DNA of 64,000 nt from positions 248,001-312,000 of the forward strand of contig JACKDR010000007.1 of assembly GCA_020633495.1 (NCBI GenBank), given 5' to 3'. The position numbers and the translations under genes were made by a program. The notes below the pieces were generated by a model. It had not been told where the DNA came from and ran no database searches. It was given only the letters and a program-made list of their open reading frames with translations. The stretch's first letter is position 1; each line of letters begins with the position of its first letter. This DNA is from Kofleriaceae bacterium (GTDB taxonomy: Bacteria > Myxococcota_A > Polyangia > Haliangiales > Haliangiaceae). Shown in pieces: positions 15,688-23,178 of this stretch.

Positions 15688-17667
15688 ATGTCGACCCCCT
15701 CGCCTCGGCTCGCCGCCCTCGCCCTCGCCCTGATCGCCGCGCCCGTCGCCGCCGCCTGCGGTGGCGACGACGGCCCACCCGCCGGCGTCGCTGCCGAGTG
15801 CAACCCGCTCGGTGAGGTCGGCTGCGCCACGCCGTGGCCGTCGTCGCTGTACCTGCGCGACGACGCCACCTCGCCCACCGGCGTCCGCATGGATCTGCCG
15901 CTCGGCGGCATGCCGGCCAACGTCGACGGCATCGACCTCGATCCGGCGCCGTTCGCGCGGCGCACCGGGTTCTCGCCCGCCGCCCAGATCGTCACCGCGT
16001 TCGCCGGCGGCGTTGACGACGCCAACCTGGTCGGCTTCGACGACATGGCCGCCAGCCTGACCGACGCCAGCCCGACGGTGCTCCTCGACATGGACACCGG
16101 CGAGCGGGTCGCCCACTTCGCCGAGGTCGACGCCAACGCGGTCGCCGAGGCCGACTGGGACCACCAGGCCCTGTACCTGCGCCCGGCGGCGCGGCTGCTC
16201 GGCGGCCACCGCTACGCGGTCGGCATCCGCAAGAGCCTGCTCGGCCGCGGCGGCGGGGCCCTGCCGGTGCCCGCCGGCTTCCAGGCCATCCTCGACGGCA
16301 CGCCCACCGGCCACGCCCGGCTCGAGGCCAACCGCGCCAAGCTCGAGGAGGCGATCGCCGCGCTCGAGGACGCCGGGGTGCCGCGCACCGACCTGGTCGT
16401 CGCCTGGGACTTCGTCACCGCCGACGACGACTCCGTCCTCGCCGACACCCGCGCTGCCCGCGACGCCGCGCTGGCCGCGATGGGCACCGACGCGGCCAAC
16501 GTCACCTACGCGATCGACGTCGACCAGGATCCCTACCCCGACGACCCGGGCATCGCCCGCCGCGTCATCTTCCACTACGACGTGCCGCAGGTCGCCGACG
16601 ACGACGGCCTGATCCGGGGCGGCGACGGCACCCCGATCGTGATGGGCACCAGCGCCGCCACCGCGGTCGCGATGATCCCGACCTGCGCGACCGCCGCCAA
16701 CCACGCCGGCATCATCATCTTCGGCCACGGCTTCTTCGGCGACACCAGCGAGGCCGAGGGCGCGTACATGCGGCGGGTCGCCCGTGACCTGTGCATGATC
16801 GTCGTCGGCGGGGTCTGGCGCGGCATGTCGACCGACGACCTCGCGTTCGCGTTCAGCGCCCTCAACGACAGCAACCAGGCGGCCCGCTTCGGCGAGCGCA
16901 TCGTCCAGGGCATCGTCGACTTCATCGCGCTCGAGCAGCTGGCCCGCACCAAGCTCGCCACCGAGGTCTTCATCGACGACAACGACGCCGCGATCGTCGA
17001 CGCCGATCGCACCTACTTCTACGGCATCTCGCAGGGGGCGATCCTGGGCACGACGTTCTTCGCGTGGGATCCCCACCTGACCCGGGGCGTGTTCCACGTC
17101 GGTGGCGGCAACTGGGGCGTGCTGTTCGAGCGCTCGACCAACTGGGTCACGTTCAACCTCGGCCTGTCGGGCGCGTACCCGAGCCCGCTCGACCGGGTCC
17201 TGGTCCAGCAGGTCATGCAGATGGGCTTCGACGACACCGACCCGGTCCACGTCGCGCCCCACACGGTCACCGATCCGCTGCCCGGCGTGTCCCCCGACAA
17301 GCAGTACCTGCTGCAGATGTCGGTCGGCGACGCCCAGGTCACCAACCTCGCCACCCACCTGCTGGCGCGCACCGAGGGGCTGTCGGTCCTGGGCCCGGCG
17401 CTGTACGTGCCGTACGGCCTCGACGAGGTCGACGGGCCGCAGGCCGACGCGCTGGTGATGTTCACCGAGGATCCGTCGCCGCTGCCGCCGACCAGCAACC
17501 TGCTCAACATGACCGGCAACGAGGCCCACGGCGAGCTGCGCAAGCGCGAGGCGGTGGTCGAGCAGATCCGCGGCTTCTACGCCACCGGCGAGATCGTCCA
17601 CACCTGCGGCGACGGCGTGGTCTGCGACTGCTCGATGGGCGCGTGCGGCCCCAAGGACCCTCCTTGA
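15688..17667 (+). CDS. Secreted lipoprotein with alpha/beta-hydrolase-like nucleophile motif
   Basis: The product is 659 residues. A signal peptide ends in a lipobox with Cys24 (VAAACGG). The region after ~60 contains SLYLRDDATSPTGVRM, common in large myxobacterial lipoproteins. Around residues 340-460 it resembles a secreted alpha/beta hydrolase: IIFGHGFFGD as a possible oxyanion loop and FYGISQGAIL with Ser448 as a G-x-S-x-G nucleophile; a His near the C-terminus (GNEAHGELR) could complete a triad. It is probably an outer-membrane or surface esterase/lipase-like protein; the substrate is unknown. TAAGCT lies 10 bases before the ATG. Its stop overlaps the TTG start of the next hydrolase gene, so they are co-transcribed. 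Confidence 0.7.
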   Translation: MSTPSPRLAALALALIAAPVAAACGGDDGPPAGVAAECNPLGEVGCATPWPSSLYLRDDATSPTGVRMDLPLGGMPANVDGIDLDPAPFARRTGFSPAAQIVTAFAGGVDDANLVGFDDMAASLTDASPTVLLDMDTGERVAHFAEVDANAVAEADWDHQALYLRPAARLLGGHRYAVGIRKSLLGRGGGALPVPAGFQAILDGTPTGHARLEANRAKLEEAIAALEDAGVPRTDLVVAWDFVTADDDSVLADTRAARDAALAAMGTDAANVTYAIDVDQDPYPDDPGIARRVIFHYDVPQVADDDGLIRGGDGTPIVMGTSAATAVAMIPTCATAANHAGIIIFGHGFFGDTSEAEGAYMRRVARDLCMIVVGGVWRGMSTDDLAFAFSALNDSNQAARFGERIVQGIVDFIALEQLARTKLATEVFIDDNDAAIVDADRTYFYGISQGAILGTTFFAWDPHLTRGVFHVGGGNWGVLFERSTNWVTFNLGLSGAYPSPLDRVLVQQVMQMGFDDTDPVHVAPHTVTDPLPGVSPDKQYLLQMSVGDAQVTNLATHLLARTEGLSVLGPALYVPYGLDEVDGPQADALVMFTEDPSPLPPTSNLLNMTGNEAHGELRKREAVVEQIRGFYATGEIVHTCGDGVVCDCSMGACGPKDPP

Positions 17668-18338
17668 TCGAGGCCGCGCCGGTCGCGATCCCGGCGCCGG
17701 CCGGGCCGCTGGCCGGGCTGCTGCTGCGGCCGCCGGGCGCGCGCTGGCTGTACGTCCTCGGCCACGGCGCCGGCGCCGGCATGCGGCACGTCTTCATGGA
17801 GGACGTCGCGCAGGCGCTGGCGGCGCGGCAGGTCGCGACCCTGCGCTGGGAGATGGCGGCGCGCACCGCCGGCAAGGGCCGCCCCGATCGCGCGCCGGTG
17901 GTGGTCGCCGAGGTCCGCGCGGCGTGCGCGGCGGCGCGCGCGATCGCGGCCGACGGCGGGCTGCGTCTGTGCGCCGGCGGCAAGTCGATGGGCGGTCGCA
18001 TGACCTCGACCGCCCAGGCCGAGGCCGCCGAGCCCGGCGTCGAGGCGCTGATCTTCCTGGGGTTCCCGCTGCACCCGGCGAAGCAGCCCGCGATCACGCG
18101 GGCCGCCCACCTCGCCGACGTCGCGGTGCCGATGCTGTTCGTCCAGGGCACGCGCGACGCGCTCGCCGAGCCGGCGCTGCTGCGGCCGGTGGTCGCGGGC
18201 CTGGGCGCGCGGGCGACGCTGCACGAGATCGACGGCGCCGACCACGGCTTCGCGGTGCCGAAGCGGACCGGCCGCACCGGCGCCGACGTGATCGCCGAGA
18301 TCGCCGACACGGTCGCGACCTGGCTGGCCGGGCGCTGA
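17664..18338 (+). CDS. KANL3/Tex30-like alpha/beta hydrolase
   Basis: The product is 224 residues. VLGHGAGAGM (residues 31-40) is the characteristic first-strand loop of the KANL3/Tex30 (dienelactone-hydrolase-like) family, CAGGKSMGGRM holds the nucleophile Ser108, FVQGTRDAL carries the acid, and DGADHGFAV the catalytic His. Substrates of this family are undefined; members are small cytosolic hydrolases. I chose the TTG at 17664 because it makes a TTGA overlap with the upstream stop, and similarity begins directly after it. No Met occurs before the first conserved strand. The coupling to a secreted hydrolase-like lipoprotein is conserved only as far as seen here. Confidence 0.75.
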   Translation: MIEAAPVAIPAPAGPLAGLLLRPPGARWLYVLGHGAGAGMRHVFMEDVAQALAARQVATLRWEMAARTAGKGRPDRAPVVVAEVRAACAAARAIAADGGLRLCAGGKSMGGRMTSTAQAEAAEPGVEALIFLGFPLHPAKQPAITRAAHLADVAVPMLFVQGTRDALAEPALLRPVVAGLGARATLHEIDGADHGFAVPKRTGRTGADVIAEIADTVATWLAGR

Positions 18339-18407
18339 CCCCGTCGCGGCACTCCCGCGACGATCGATCCCGCCGGGGACCGACGTTCACCACCACGCTC
18401 CGGTGAC

Positions 18408-18435
18408 GAACGCGTCGCGATCGTGTTACGCGTTC
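18408..18435. promoter_or_regulatory. Inverted repeat upstream of the DUF47-pit operon
   Basis: Perfect 8-bp arms GAACGCGT and ACGCGTTC flank 12 bases in the leader region of the phosphate-transport operon, 20-47 bases before the ATG at 18455. The spacing fits a dimeric regulator site or an mRNA hairpin. It does not match the 11-bp-period PHO-box pattern found elsewhere in this window. Confidence 0.45.
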
Positions 18436-18454
18436 GCAGCATCCGGAGGTCTTC

Positions 18455-19081
18455 ATGTTCGGTCGCTTCTTGCCCCGCGAGACCAGCTTCTTCGACTTCT
18501 TCGAGCAGCACGCGGCGCTCACCGTCGAGGGAGCCCAGGAGTTCGTGTCGCTGGTGTCGAGCGGCACCAACATCGACGCCAAGGTCAAGCGGATCGCGGA
18601 GATCGAGCACGAGACCGACGTCATCACCCATCGCTGCGTCGAAGCCCTGCACAAGACCTTCATCACGCCGATCGATCGCGACGCGATCCACCGCCTGATC
18701 ACCAAGATGGACGACATCATGGACTTCGTCGAGGCGGCCGCCGAGCGGCTCGCGCTCTACGAGTTGACCGTGATGACCGGCGACGTCCGTGATCTCGCCG
18801 TCGTCCTGCATCGCGCGGCCGAGGTGGTCGAGGCCGCGTGCAAGGGGCTGCGCAACCTGCGCGACCCGCAGTCCCTGCTCAAGCTCTGCATCGACATCAA
18901 CCGGCTCGAGAACGAGGGCGACGCGATCTTCCGCCGCGCCGTGGCCCGCCTCTTCAAGGAGGAGCGGGACCCCATCGTCGTGATCAAGTGGAAGGAGATC
19001 TACGAGAACCTCGAGAGCGCGACCGACCGCTGCGAGGACGTCGCCAACATCATCGAGGGCGTCGTCCTCGAGCACGCCTAG
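18455..19081 (+). CDS. DUF47-family PhoU-like phosphate transport accessory protein
   Basis: The product is 208 residues, wholly helical, with the DUF47/PhoU-div signature: an N-terminal FFDFFEQHA segment, IEHETDVITHRCVEALHKTFITPIDR and LENEGDAIF repeats carrying the E-x-x-x-D metal-binding motifs typical of PhoU-like three-helix bundles. DUF47 proteins are encoded next to Pit transporters and are thought to modulate low-affinity phosphate uptake in the cytoplasm. Here the pit gene begins 13 bp downstream. A clear Shine-Dalgarno (GGAGG, seven bases before ATG) supports the start, in contrast to many neighbours. It is the only PhoU-like gene in the window, since none follows pstB. Confidence 0.9.
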   Translation: MFGRFLPRETSFFDFFEQHAALTVEGAQEFVSLVSSGTNIDAKVKRIAEIEHETDVITHRCVEALHKTFITPIDRDAIHRLITKMDDIMDFVEAAAERLALYELTVMTGDVRDLAVVLHRAAEVVEAACKGLRNLRDPQSLLKLCIDINRLENEGDAIFRRAVARLFKEERDPIVVIKWKEIYENLESATDRCEDVANIIEGVVLEHA

Positions 19082-19094
19082 GCCCACGGTCGCC

Positions 19095-20138
19095 ATGGAC
19101 GTCTCGACCATCGTCGTCTTCACGGTCGTCGTCGCGCTGGCGTTCGACGTCATCAACGGCTTTCACGACGCCGCCAACTCGATCGCGACGATCGTCTCGA
19201 CCCGCGTCCTGTCGCCGCGCGCCGCGGTGGTGTGGGCGGCGACCTTCAACTTCGTCGCGCTGCTGTTCTTCCACGCCGGGGTCGCCAAGACGATCTCGAA
19301 GATCATCGACATCCAGGGCGCCGATCCGGCGTTCGTCTACGTCGTCATGTGCGGCCTCCTGGGCGCGATCACCTGGAACCTGGTGACCTGGTGGTGGGGC
19401 CTGCCGTCGAGCTCGTCACACGCCCTGATCGGCGGGCTGTGCGGCGCCGGCGTCACCTATGCCGGCGTCGACGTCATCGTCCAGCACAACCTGTACAAGA
19501 CCCTGTGGTTCATCCTGCTGGCGCCCATCATCGGCTTCGTCCTCGGCTACGCCGTGATGCTCGCCGTCTACTGGCTGTTCCGACGGATGCGACCCCAGCG
19601 CGTCGATCGGACCTTCCGCATCGGCCAGCTCGTGTCGGCGGCGGCCTACTCGATCGGCCACGGTGGCAACGACGCCCAGAAGACGATGGGCATCATCCTG
19701 GCGGTGCTGATCGCCGCGGGGCGGCTGCCCAAGGATGTCGGGGAGGCGCCGACCTGGATCATCGTGTCGAGCTACGGCTGCATGGCGTTCGGCACCGCGA
19801 TCGGCGGCTGGCGGATCGTCAAGACCATGGGCATGGGCCTGACCCCGCTCAAGCCGGTCGGCGGGTTCTGCGCCGAGATCGCGGGCGCGATCACGCTGTT
19901 CAGCGCGACCTACTTCAAGATCCCGGTGTCCACGACGCACACCATCACCGGCGCGATCATCGGCGTCGGCAGCACCACCAAGGTCCGCGGCATCCGGTGG
20001 AGCGTCGCGACCCGCATCGTGTGGGCCTGGGTGTTCACGATCCCGGCCGCCGCCCTGGTCGGGAGCGTCTGCATGGCCATCGTCTACCGGCTGGCCCTGT
20101 CCGATCTAATGCTGCTGGCCCACGTCGGCACGCCTTGA
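19095..20138 (+). CDS. pit: Inorganic phosphate transporter, Pit family
   Basis: The product is 347 residues, a polytopic membrane protein. The first helix carries FDVINGFHDAANSIATIVSTRVL, the GFHDAANS signature of the PiT family, repeated in the second half as SIGHGGNDAQKTMGI. PSSSSHALIGG and PVSTTHTITGAI are the paired inverted-repeat motifs that form the substrate path. Pit proteins import metal-phosphate complexes driven by the proton or sodium gradient across the inner membrane, with low affinity and high capacity, complementing the Pst system encoded 7 kb away. It is coupled to the DUF47 gene upstream, and the MerR-TPR gene starts 16 bp downstream. Confidence 0.93.
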   Translation: MDVSTIVVFTVVVALAFDVINGFHDAANSIATIVSTRVLSPRAAVVWAATFNFVALLFFHAGVAKTISKIIDIQGADPAFVYVVMCGLLGAITWNLVTWWWGLPSSSSHALIGGLCGAGVTYAGVDVIVQHNLYKTLWFILLAPIIGFVLGYAVMLAVYWLFRRMRPQRVDRTFRIGQLVSAAAYSIGHGGNDAQKTMGIILAVLIAAGRLPKDVGEAPTWIIVSSYGCMAFGTAIGGWRIVKTMGMGLTPLKPVGGFCAEIAGAITLFSATYFKIPVSTTHTITGAIIGVGSTTKVRGIRWSVATRIVWAWVFTIPAAALVGSVCMAIVYRLALSDLMLLAHVGTP

Positions 20139-20154
20139 CTCCGTCGATCGCGAG

Positions 20155-20991
20155 ATGAATCATGCGGACGTGTGGTCGAGCTACTCGCCCCGGGAAGCCG
20201 CGCAGCTCCTCGGCCTGCCGGAGTCGGCGGTCCGGACGCTGGCGCGCGCCGGGGTGATCGGCGATCGCGCGGTGCCGGTGCGGCTCGGCTTCCGTGATCT
20301 GGCGGCGCTGCGCACGGTCAAGGCGCTGGTCGCCGCCGGGCTACCGCTGGCCCGGGTCCGCCGCGAGATCATCGCGCTGTGCGCCGCGCGGCCCGGCGTC
20401 GTGCTCGCCGAGCTGGCGCTCGAGGTCGACCGCGGCCACGTCCGGGTCCGCGGCGAGGCGGCCGAGGCGCCGACCACCCAGCTCCCGCTCCCGCTGCCGG
20501 TGGCGGCGGCCGCCGCGCCCGCGGGCGAGGTCCGGGAGCTGCCGGTGCGCCGCGATCCGGTCGCGCCCATGCCGGTCGCCGCCCACACCGCCGACGACTG
20601 GTTCGACCGCGCGCTGGCGCTTGAGGAGGAGGACGTCGAGGCCGCGATCGACGCCTACCGGCGGTCGCTGCGGCTGCGGCCCGACGCCACCGAGGCCTGG
20701 ATCAACCTGGGCCGCCTGTTCGCCGAGAACGGCGACGCGGCGGCGGCGGCGGAGTGCTTCCAGACCGCGCTCAAGCTCGACCCCAACGACGCCACCTCGC
20801 TGTACAACCTCGGCGTCGTGGCCCAGGACGGCGGCCGCGAGGACGAGGCGGTGGGCCTGTACTCGCGCGCCCTCGAGCTCGATCCGCAGCTCGCCGAGGC
20901 GCACTACAACCTGGCGACGATCTTCGACCAGTCCGGAGACCCGCAGCTGGCGATCCGGCACATCAACGCGTACCGCAAGCTGACCCGCTGA
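20155..20991 (+). CDS. MerR-type helix-turn-helix protein with C-terminal TPR repeats
   Basis: The product is 278 residues. Residues ~10-80 form a MerR-like winged helix-turn-helix (YSPREAAQLLGLPESAVRTLARAGVI, then LGFRDLAALRTVKALVAAGLPLARVRREI). A Pro/Ala/Val-rich linker leads to about three tetratricopeptide repeats at ~145-278 (AWINLGRLFAENGDAAAAAECF, SLYNLGVVAQDGG, AHYNLATIFDQSGD). The MerR dimer helix and effector domain are replaced by TPRs, so a protein partner rather than a metal or drug may control DNA binding. The gene starts 16 bp after pit on the same strand; a role in phosphate regulation is possible but unproven. Confidence 0.8.
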   Translation: MNHADVWSSYSPREAAQLLGLPESAVRTLARAGVIGDRAVPVRLGFRDLAALRTVKALVAAGLPLARVRREIIALCAARPGVVLAELALEVDRGHVRVRGEAAEAPTTQLPLPLPVAAAAAPAGEVRELPVRRDPVAPMPVAAHTADDWFDRALALEEEDVEAAIDAYRRSLRLRPDATEAWINLGRLFAENGDAAAAAECFQTALKLDPNDATSLYNLGVVAQDGGREDEAVGLYSRALELDPQLAEAHYNLATIFDQSGDPQLAIRHINAYRKLTR

Positions 20992-21051
20992 GCCGGAGCG
21001 CCCCGTCGCCCGCGCCCGCGCCCGCGCCGCACCGGCCGGGCGTGGCGCGCG

Positions 21052-21981
21052 CTAGATCGGGCCGAGGTCCGCGGTCGAGACGTCGCGGCGGTTGCGCAGG
21101 CGCCAGGCGCCGGGCACGACGTCCTCGAGGCGGTGCTGGGTCGCCGCCAGCATCTCGCGGACCTGATCGTAGAGCTCGTCGGTGACCGCGACCACGCCGG
21201 TGGCGTCGGCGAGCTCGCCGAGCAGGGCGTGGCCGTCGGGCGTCGCCGCCAGCTCGACCAGCGCCGCGACCACGCGCTCGCGCTTGTCCGCGGCCAGGCG
21301 CGGGTGGAAGAAGACCGGCTCGTTGGGCGCCTCGCCGGTGACCGCGAGCTGGCGCAGCCCCGGCGGCAGCTCGTCGCGCGCGTAGGTCGCGGCGGCCGCG
21401 ACCTTGCCGGCGCGCAGCGCCTCGAGCGCCGCCTCGTGCGAGCCGACGTAGACGCCCTGGGCCGCGACCCCGGCGTCGGCGAGGGCGCGCGCCGCCAGCA
21501 GGTGGCCGGTGGTCGACGCCTGGTCGACGTAGGCGATCCGCGCGCCGCCGAGGTCGGCGAGCGACCGGTACGGCGCGTCGTCGCGCACCAGCATGACGCC
21601 GCGGTACGAGCGCGCGCCGTCGTGGCGCAGCAGCTGGAGCCGGGCCTCGACGCCGAACTCCTGGCGGGCCAGCAGGTACTCGAAGAGCGACAGGATGCCG
21701 CCGTCGACCTGGGGCGTCCCGACCGCGGCGACCGCGCGGGACGCGCTGGGCGCGACCTCGATGCGCACCGCGAGCCCGGAGCGGCGGGTCAGCTCGTCGC
21801 CGAGCCGCGCCGCCGACGCGCGCGAGCCGTGCGCCGGCGACAGCACCAGCACCACCGGGTTGCCGGAGCTGCCGATGGTCTCGGCGCTGCGCCGGCAGCC
21901 GGTCGCGCCGCCCGCGACGACCAGCGCGGTCGCGGCGAGCGCGACCAGCGTGGCGAGGCGGAGGGCGGCGGGGCGGATCAC
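21052..21981 (-). CDS. PhnD-like phosphate/phosphonate-binding lipoprotein (solitary)
   Basis: From GTG 21981 the product is 309 residues with a signal peptide and lipobox ending at Cys29 (ATGC). The mature part is a type II periplasmic-binding fold of the PhnD/phosphite-binding family: VVLVLSPAHGSR as first strand, VDGGILSLFEYLLARQEFGV, then YRGVMLVRDDAPYRSLADLGGARIAYVDQASTTGHLLAARAL, the family's typical block. Such proteins bind phosphonates, phosphite or related anions for ABC import. No permease or ATPase gene is adjacent, so it may act as a sensor or use a distant transporter. Its start overlaps the upstream stop as GTGA, which also fixes the start; longer upstream frames are shadows. 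Confidence 0.75.
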   Translation of the reverse strand: MIRPAALRLATLVALAATALVVAGGATGCRRSAETIGSSGNPVVLVLSPAHGSRASAARLGDELTRRSGLAVRIEVAPSASRAVAAVGTPQVDGGILSLFEYLLARQEFGVEARLQLLRHDGARSYRGVMLVRDDAPYRSLADLGGARIAYVDQASTTGHLLAARALADAGVAAQGVYVGSHEAALEALRAGKVAAAATYARDELPPGLRQLAVTGEAPNEPVFFHPRLAADKRERVVAALVELAATPDGHALLGELADATGVVAVTDELYDQVREMLAATQHRLEDVVPGAWRLRNRRDVSTADLGPI

Positions 21982-23012
21982 AGGTCGTCGGGGCCGACGT
22001 CGACCGAGACCATCGCGGGGAGCGCGGGGCCACCGAGCTGGCGCTCGATGAAGTCCGCGCCCGAGGTCAGGTCGACGTGGAAGTGGTCGCGGTGGTCGGC
22101 ATTGTAGTTCGGCGTGAGCACGATGTTCCACACGCCGGCGCGCTTGAGCGCGCAGATCGTGTCGTGGAGCCACTGATCCGCTCCCGGCTCGGCCGGGGCC
22201 TCGCAGGTCGGCTCGCCGTCGGGGTCGATCACCCAGTCGGTCTTGACCTCGGCGTAGCTGCCGTCGTCGAGGGTGAAGCCCGCGAGATCGATGGCCTTGG
22301 CGTAGGCGTGCTGCGACATGCCGCGCGGACAGTCGGGCGGGGTGCCCTCGCCGCCGATGCAGCGGTAGTTGTAGACGCCGATGTCGGCGACCTCGACGAC
22401 GCCGCGGCTGCGCAGGATCGCGGCCGCCTGGGCCAGCGAGCGGGCCAGGCTGCAGTCCATGAAGAAGGTCTGCCGCGGCGACGTGTTGGACACGTAGCGG
22501 TGGACCATGCCGTTGATGGGCGTGGTCAGGGTCACCGGGTCGGCGACGCCCTGGTTGTTCGGCCCCAGCGTGTAGTCGAGCTGGTAGAGGTCGAGCCAGC
22601 CGTGGCAGTCGGCGACCTCGGGATCGACGGTCTCGACGTCGAGGGTGGCCTCGGCGACCACGGCGCCGTCGCGGTGGGCCCGCGCGGTCAGCGTGACCGG
22701 CCCGAGCTCGCGGACCAGGCCGTCGAGGTCGCCGGCGGCGTCGACGGTGCCGAGCGACCGGTCGCCGACGAAGACCTCGACGTCGTCGGCGCCGGTGACC
22801 TCGACCGCGACCGGCACGTCGGCGGCCAGGAAGCCGTCGGGCGCCAGGGCGTCGCGGACGTGGGTCGAGCCGGCGGCGGGCGCGACGAACGCGACCGCGG
22901 CGACGCCGGCGTCGGCGCCGTCGCCGTCGCCGCCGCCCGTGATGTCACCGTTGCAGGCCGTCAGCGCCAGCGCGGCCACGACGGCAGGTCCGAGCACCTT
23001 GGTTGACCCCAT
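21978..23012 (-). CDS. Extensin-like/M15-type peptidase lipoprotein
   Basis: The product is 344 residues. A signal peptide ends in lipobox LTAC (Cys20), followed by an Asp/Gly-rich linker and an Ig-like beta region at ~40-130. The C-terminal domain has the extensin-like C-terminal (M15-superfamily) zinc site: SQHAYAKAIDLAGF supplies His235 and Asp242, and DHRDHFHVDL supplies His310 or His312; several Cys may form disulfides (Cys136, Cys187, Cys218, Cys228, Cys270, Cys287). Related D,D-peptidases cleave cell-wall peptides. It is probably periplasmic and wall-active. The GTGA overlap shows co-translation with the PhnD-like lipoprotein. A TTGACT-17 bp-TTCTCT promoter candidate lies about 20-50 bases upstream. 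Confidence 0.8.
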   Translation of the reverse strand: MGSTKVLGPAVVAALALTACNGDITGGGDGDGADAGVAAVAFVAPAAGSTHVRDALAPDGFLAADVPVAVEVTGADDVEVFVGDRSLGTVDAAGDLDGLVRELGPVTLTARAHRDGAVVAEATLDVETVDPEVADCHGWLDLYQLDYTLGPNNQGVADPVTLTTPINGMVHRYVSNTSPRQTFFMDCSLARSLAQAAAILRSRGVVEVADIGVYNYRCIGGEGTPPDCPRGMSQHAYAKAIDLAGFTLDDGSYAEVKTDWVIDPDGEPTCEAPAEPGADQWLHDTICALKRAGVWNIVLTPNYNADHRDHFHVDLTSGADFIERQLGGPALPAMVSVDVGPDDL

Positions 23013-23115
23013 GGGCGGGTAGAGAACCCGGACCGCGAAGCCCAGTCAACCGAAAAGGTCGGACCAGAAAAGTCGGCGTGAAGACCGCGGGTTACACGGT
23101 CGTCCGGACGCGAGA

Positions 23116-23143
23116 CGGCCCCGGCACGACGATGCCGGGGCCG
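23116..23143 (-). terminator. Hairpin terminator candidate after the porin gene
   Basis: An 11-bp perfect stem (CGGCCCCGGCA with TGCCGGGGCCG) around a 6-base loop lies 36 bases past the porin stop. No T-tract follows, so termination would rely on the strong GC stem or on other factors. Confidence 0.5.
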
Positions 23144-23178
23144 CTGCGCTGACCCGTCGGTCGGCGGCGTCGCCGCGG

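Noticed and set aside
14506..17601. A 1031-codon minus-strand frame whose C-terminus is the lipoprotein gene at 14506-15612
   Set aside because: The N-terminal two thirds is antisense shadow of the 15688-17667 gene; the lipobox-bearing start at 15612 is clearly the real beginning.
18380..18454. A PHO box upstream of the DUF47-pit operon
   Set aside because: Segments such as CGTTCAC were tested for the 11-bp pattern, but neighbouring units do not match on either strand.
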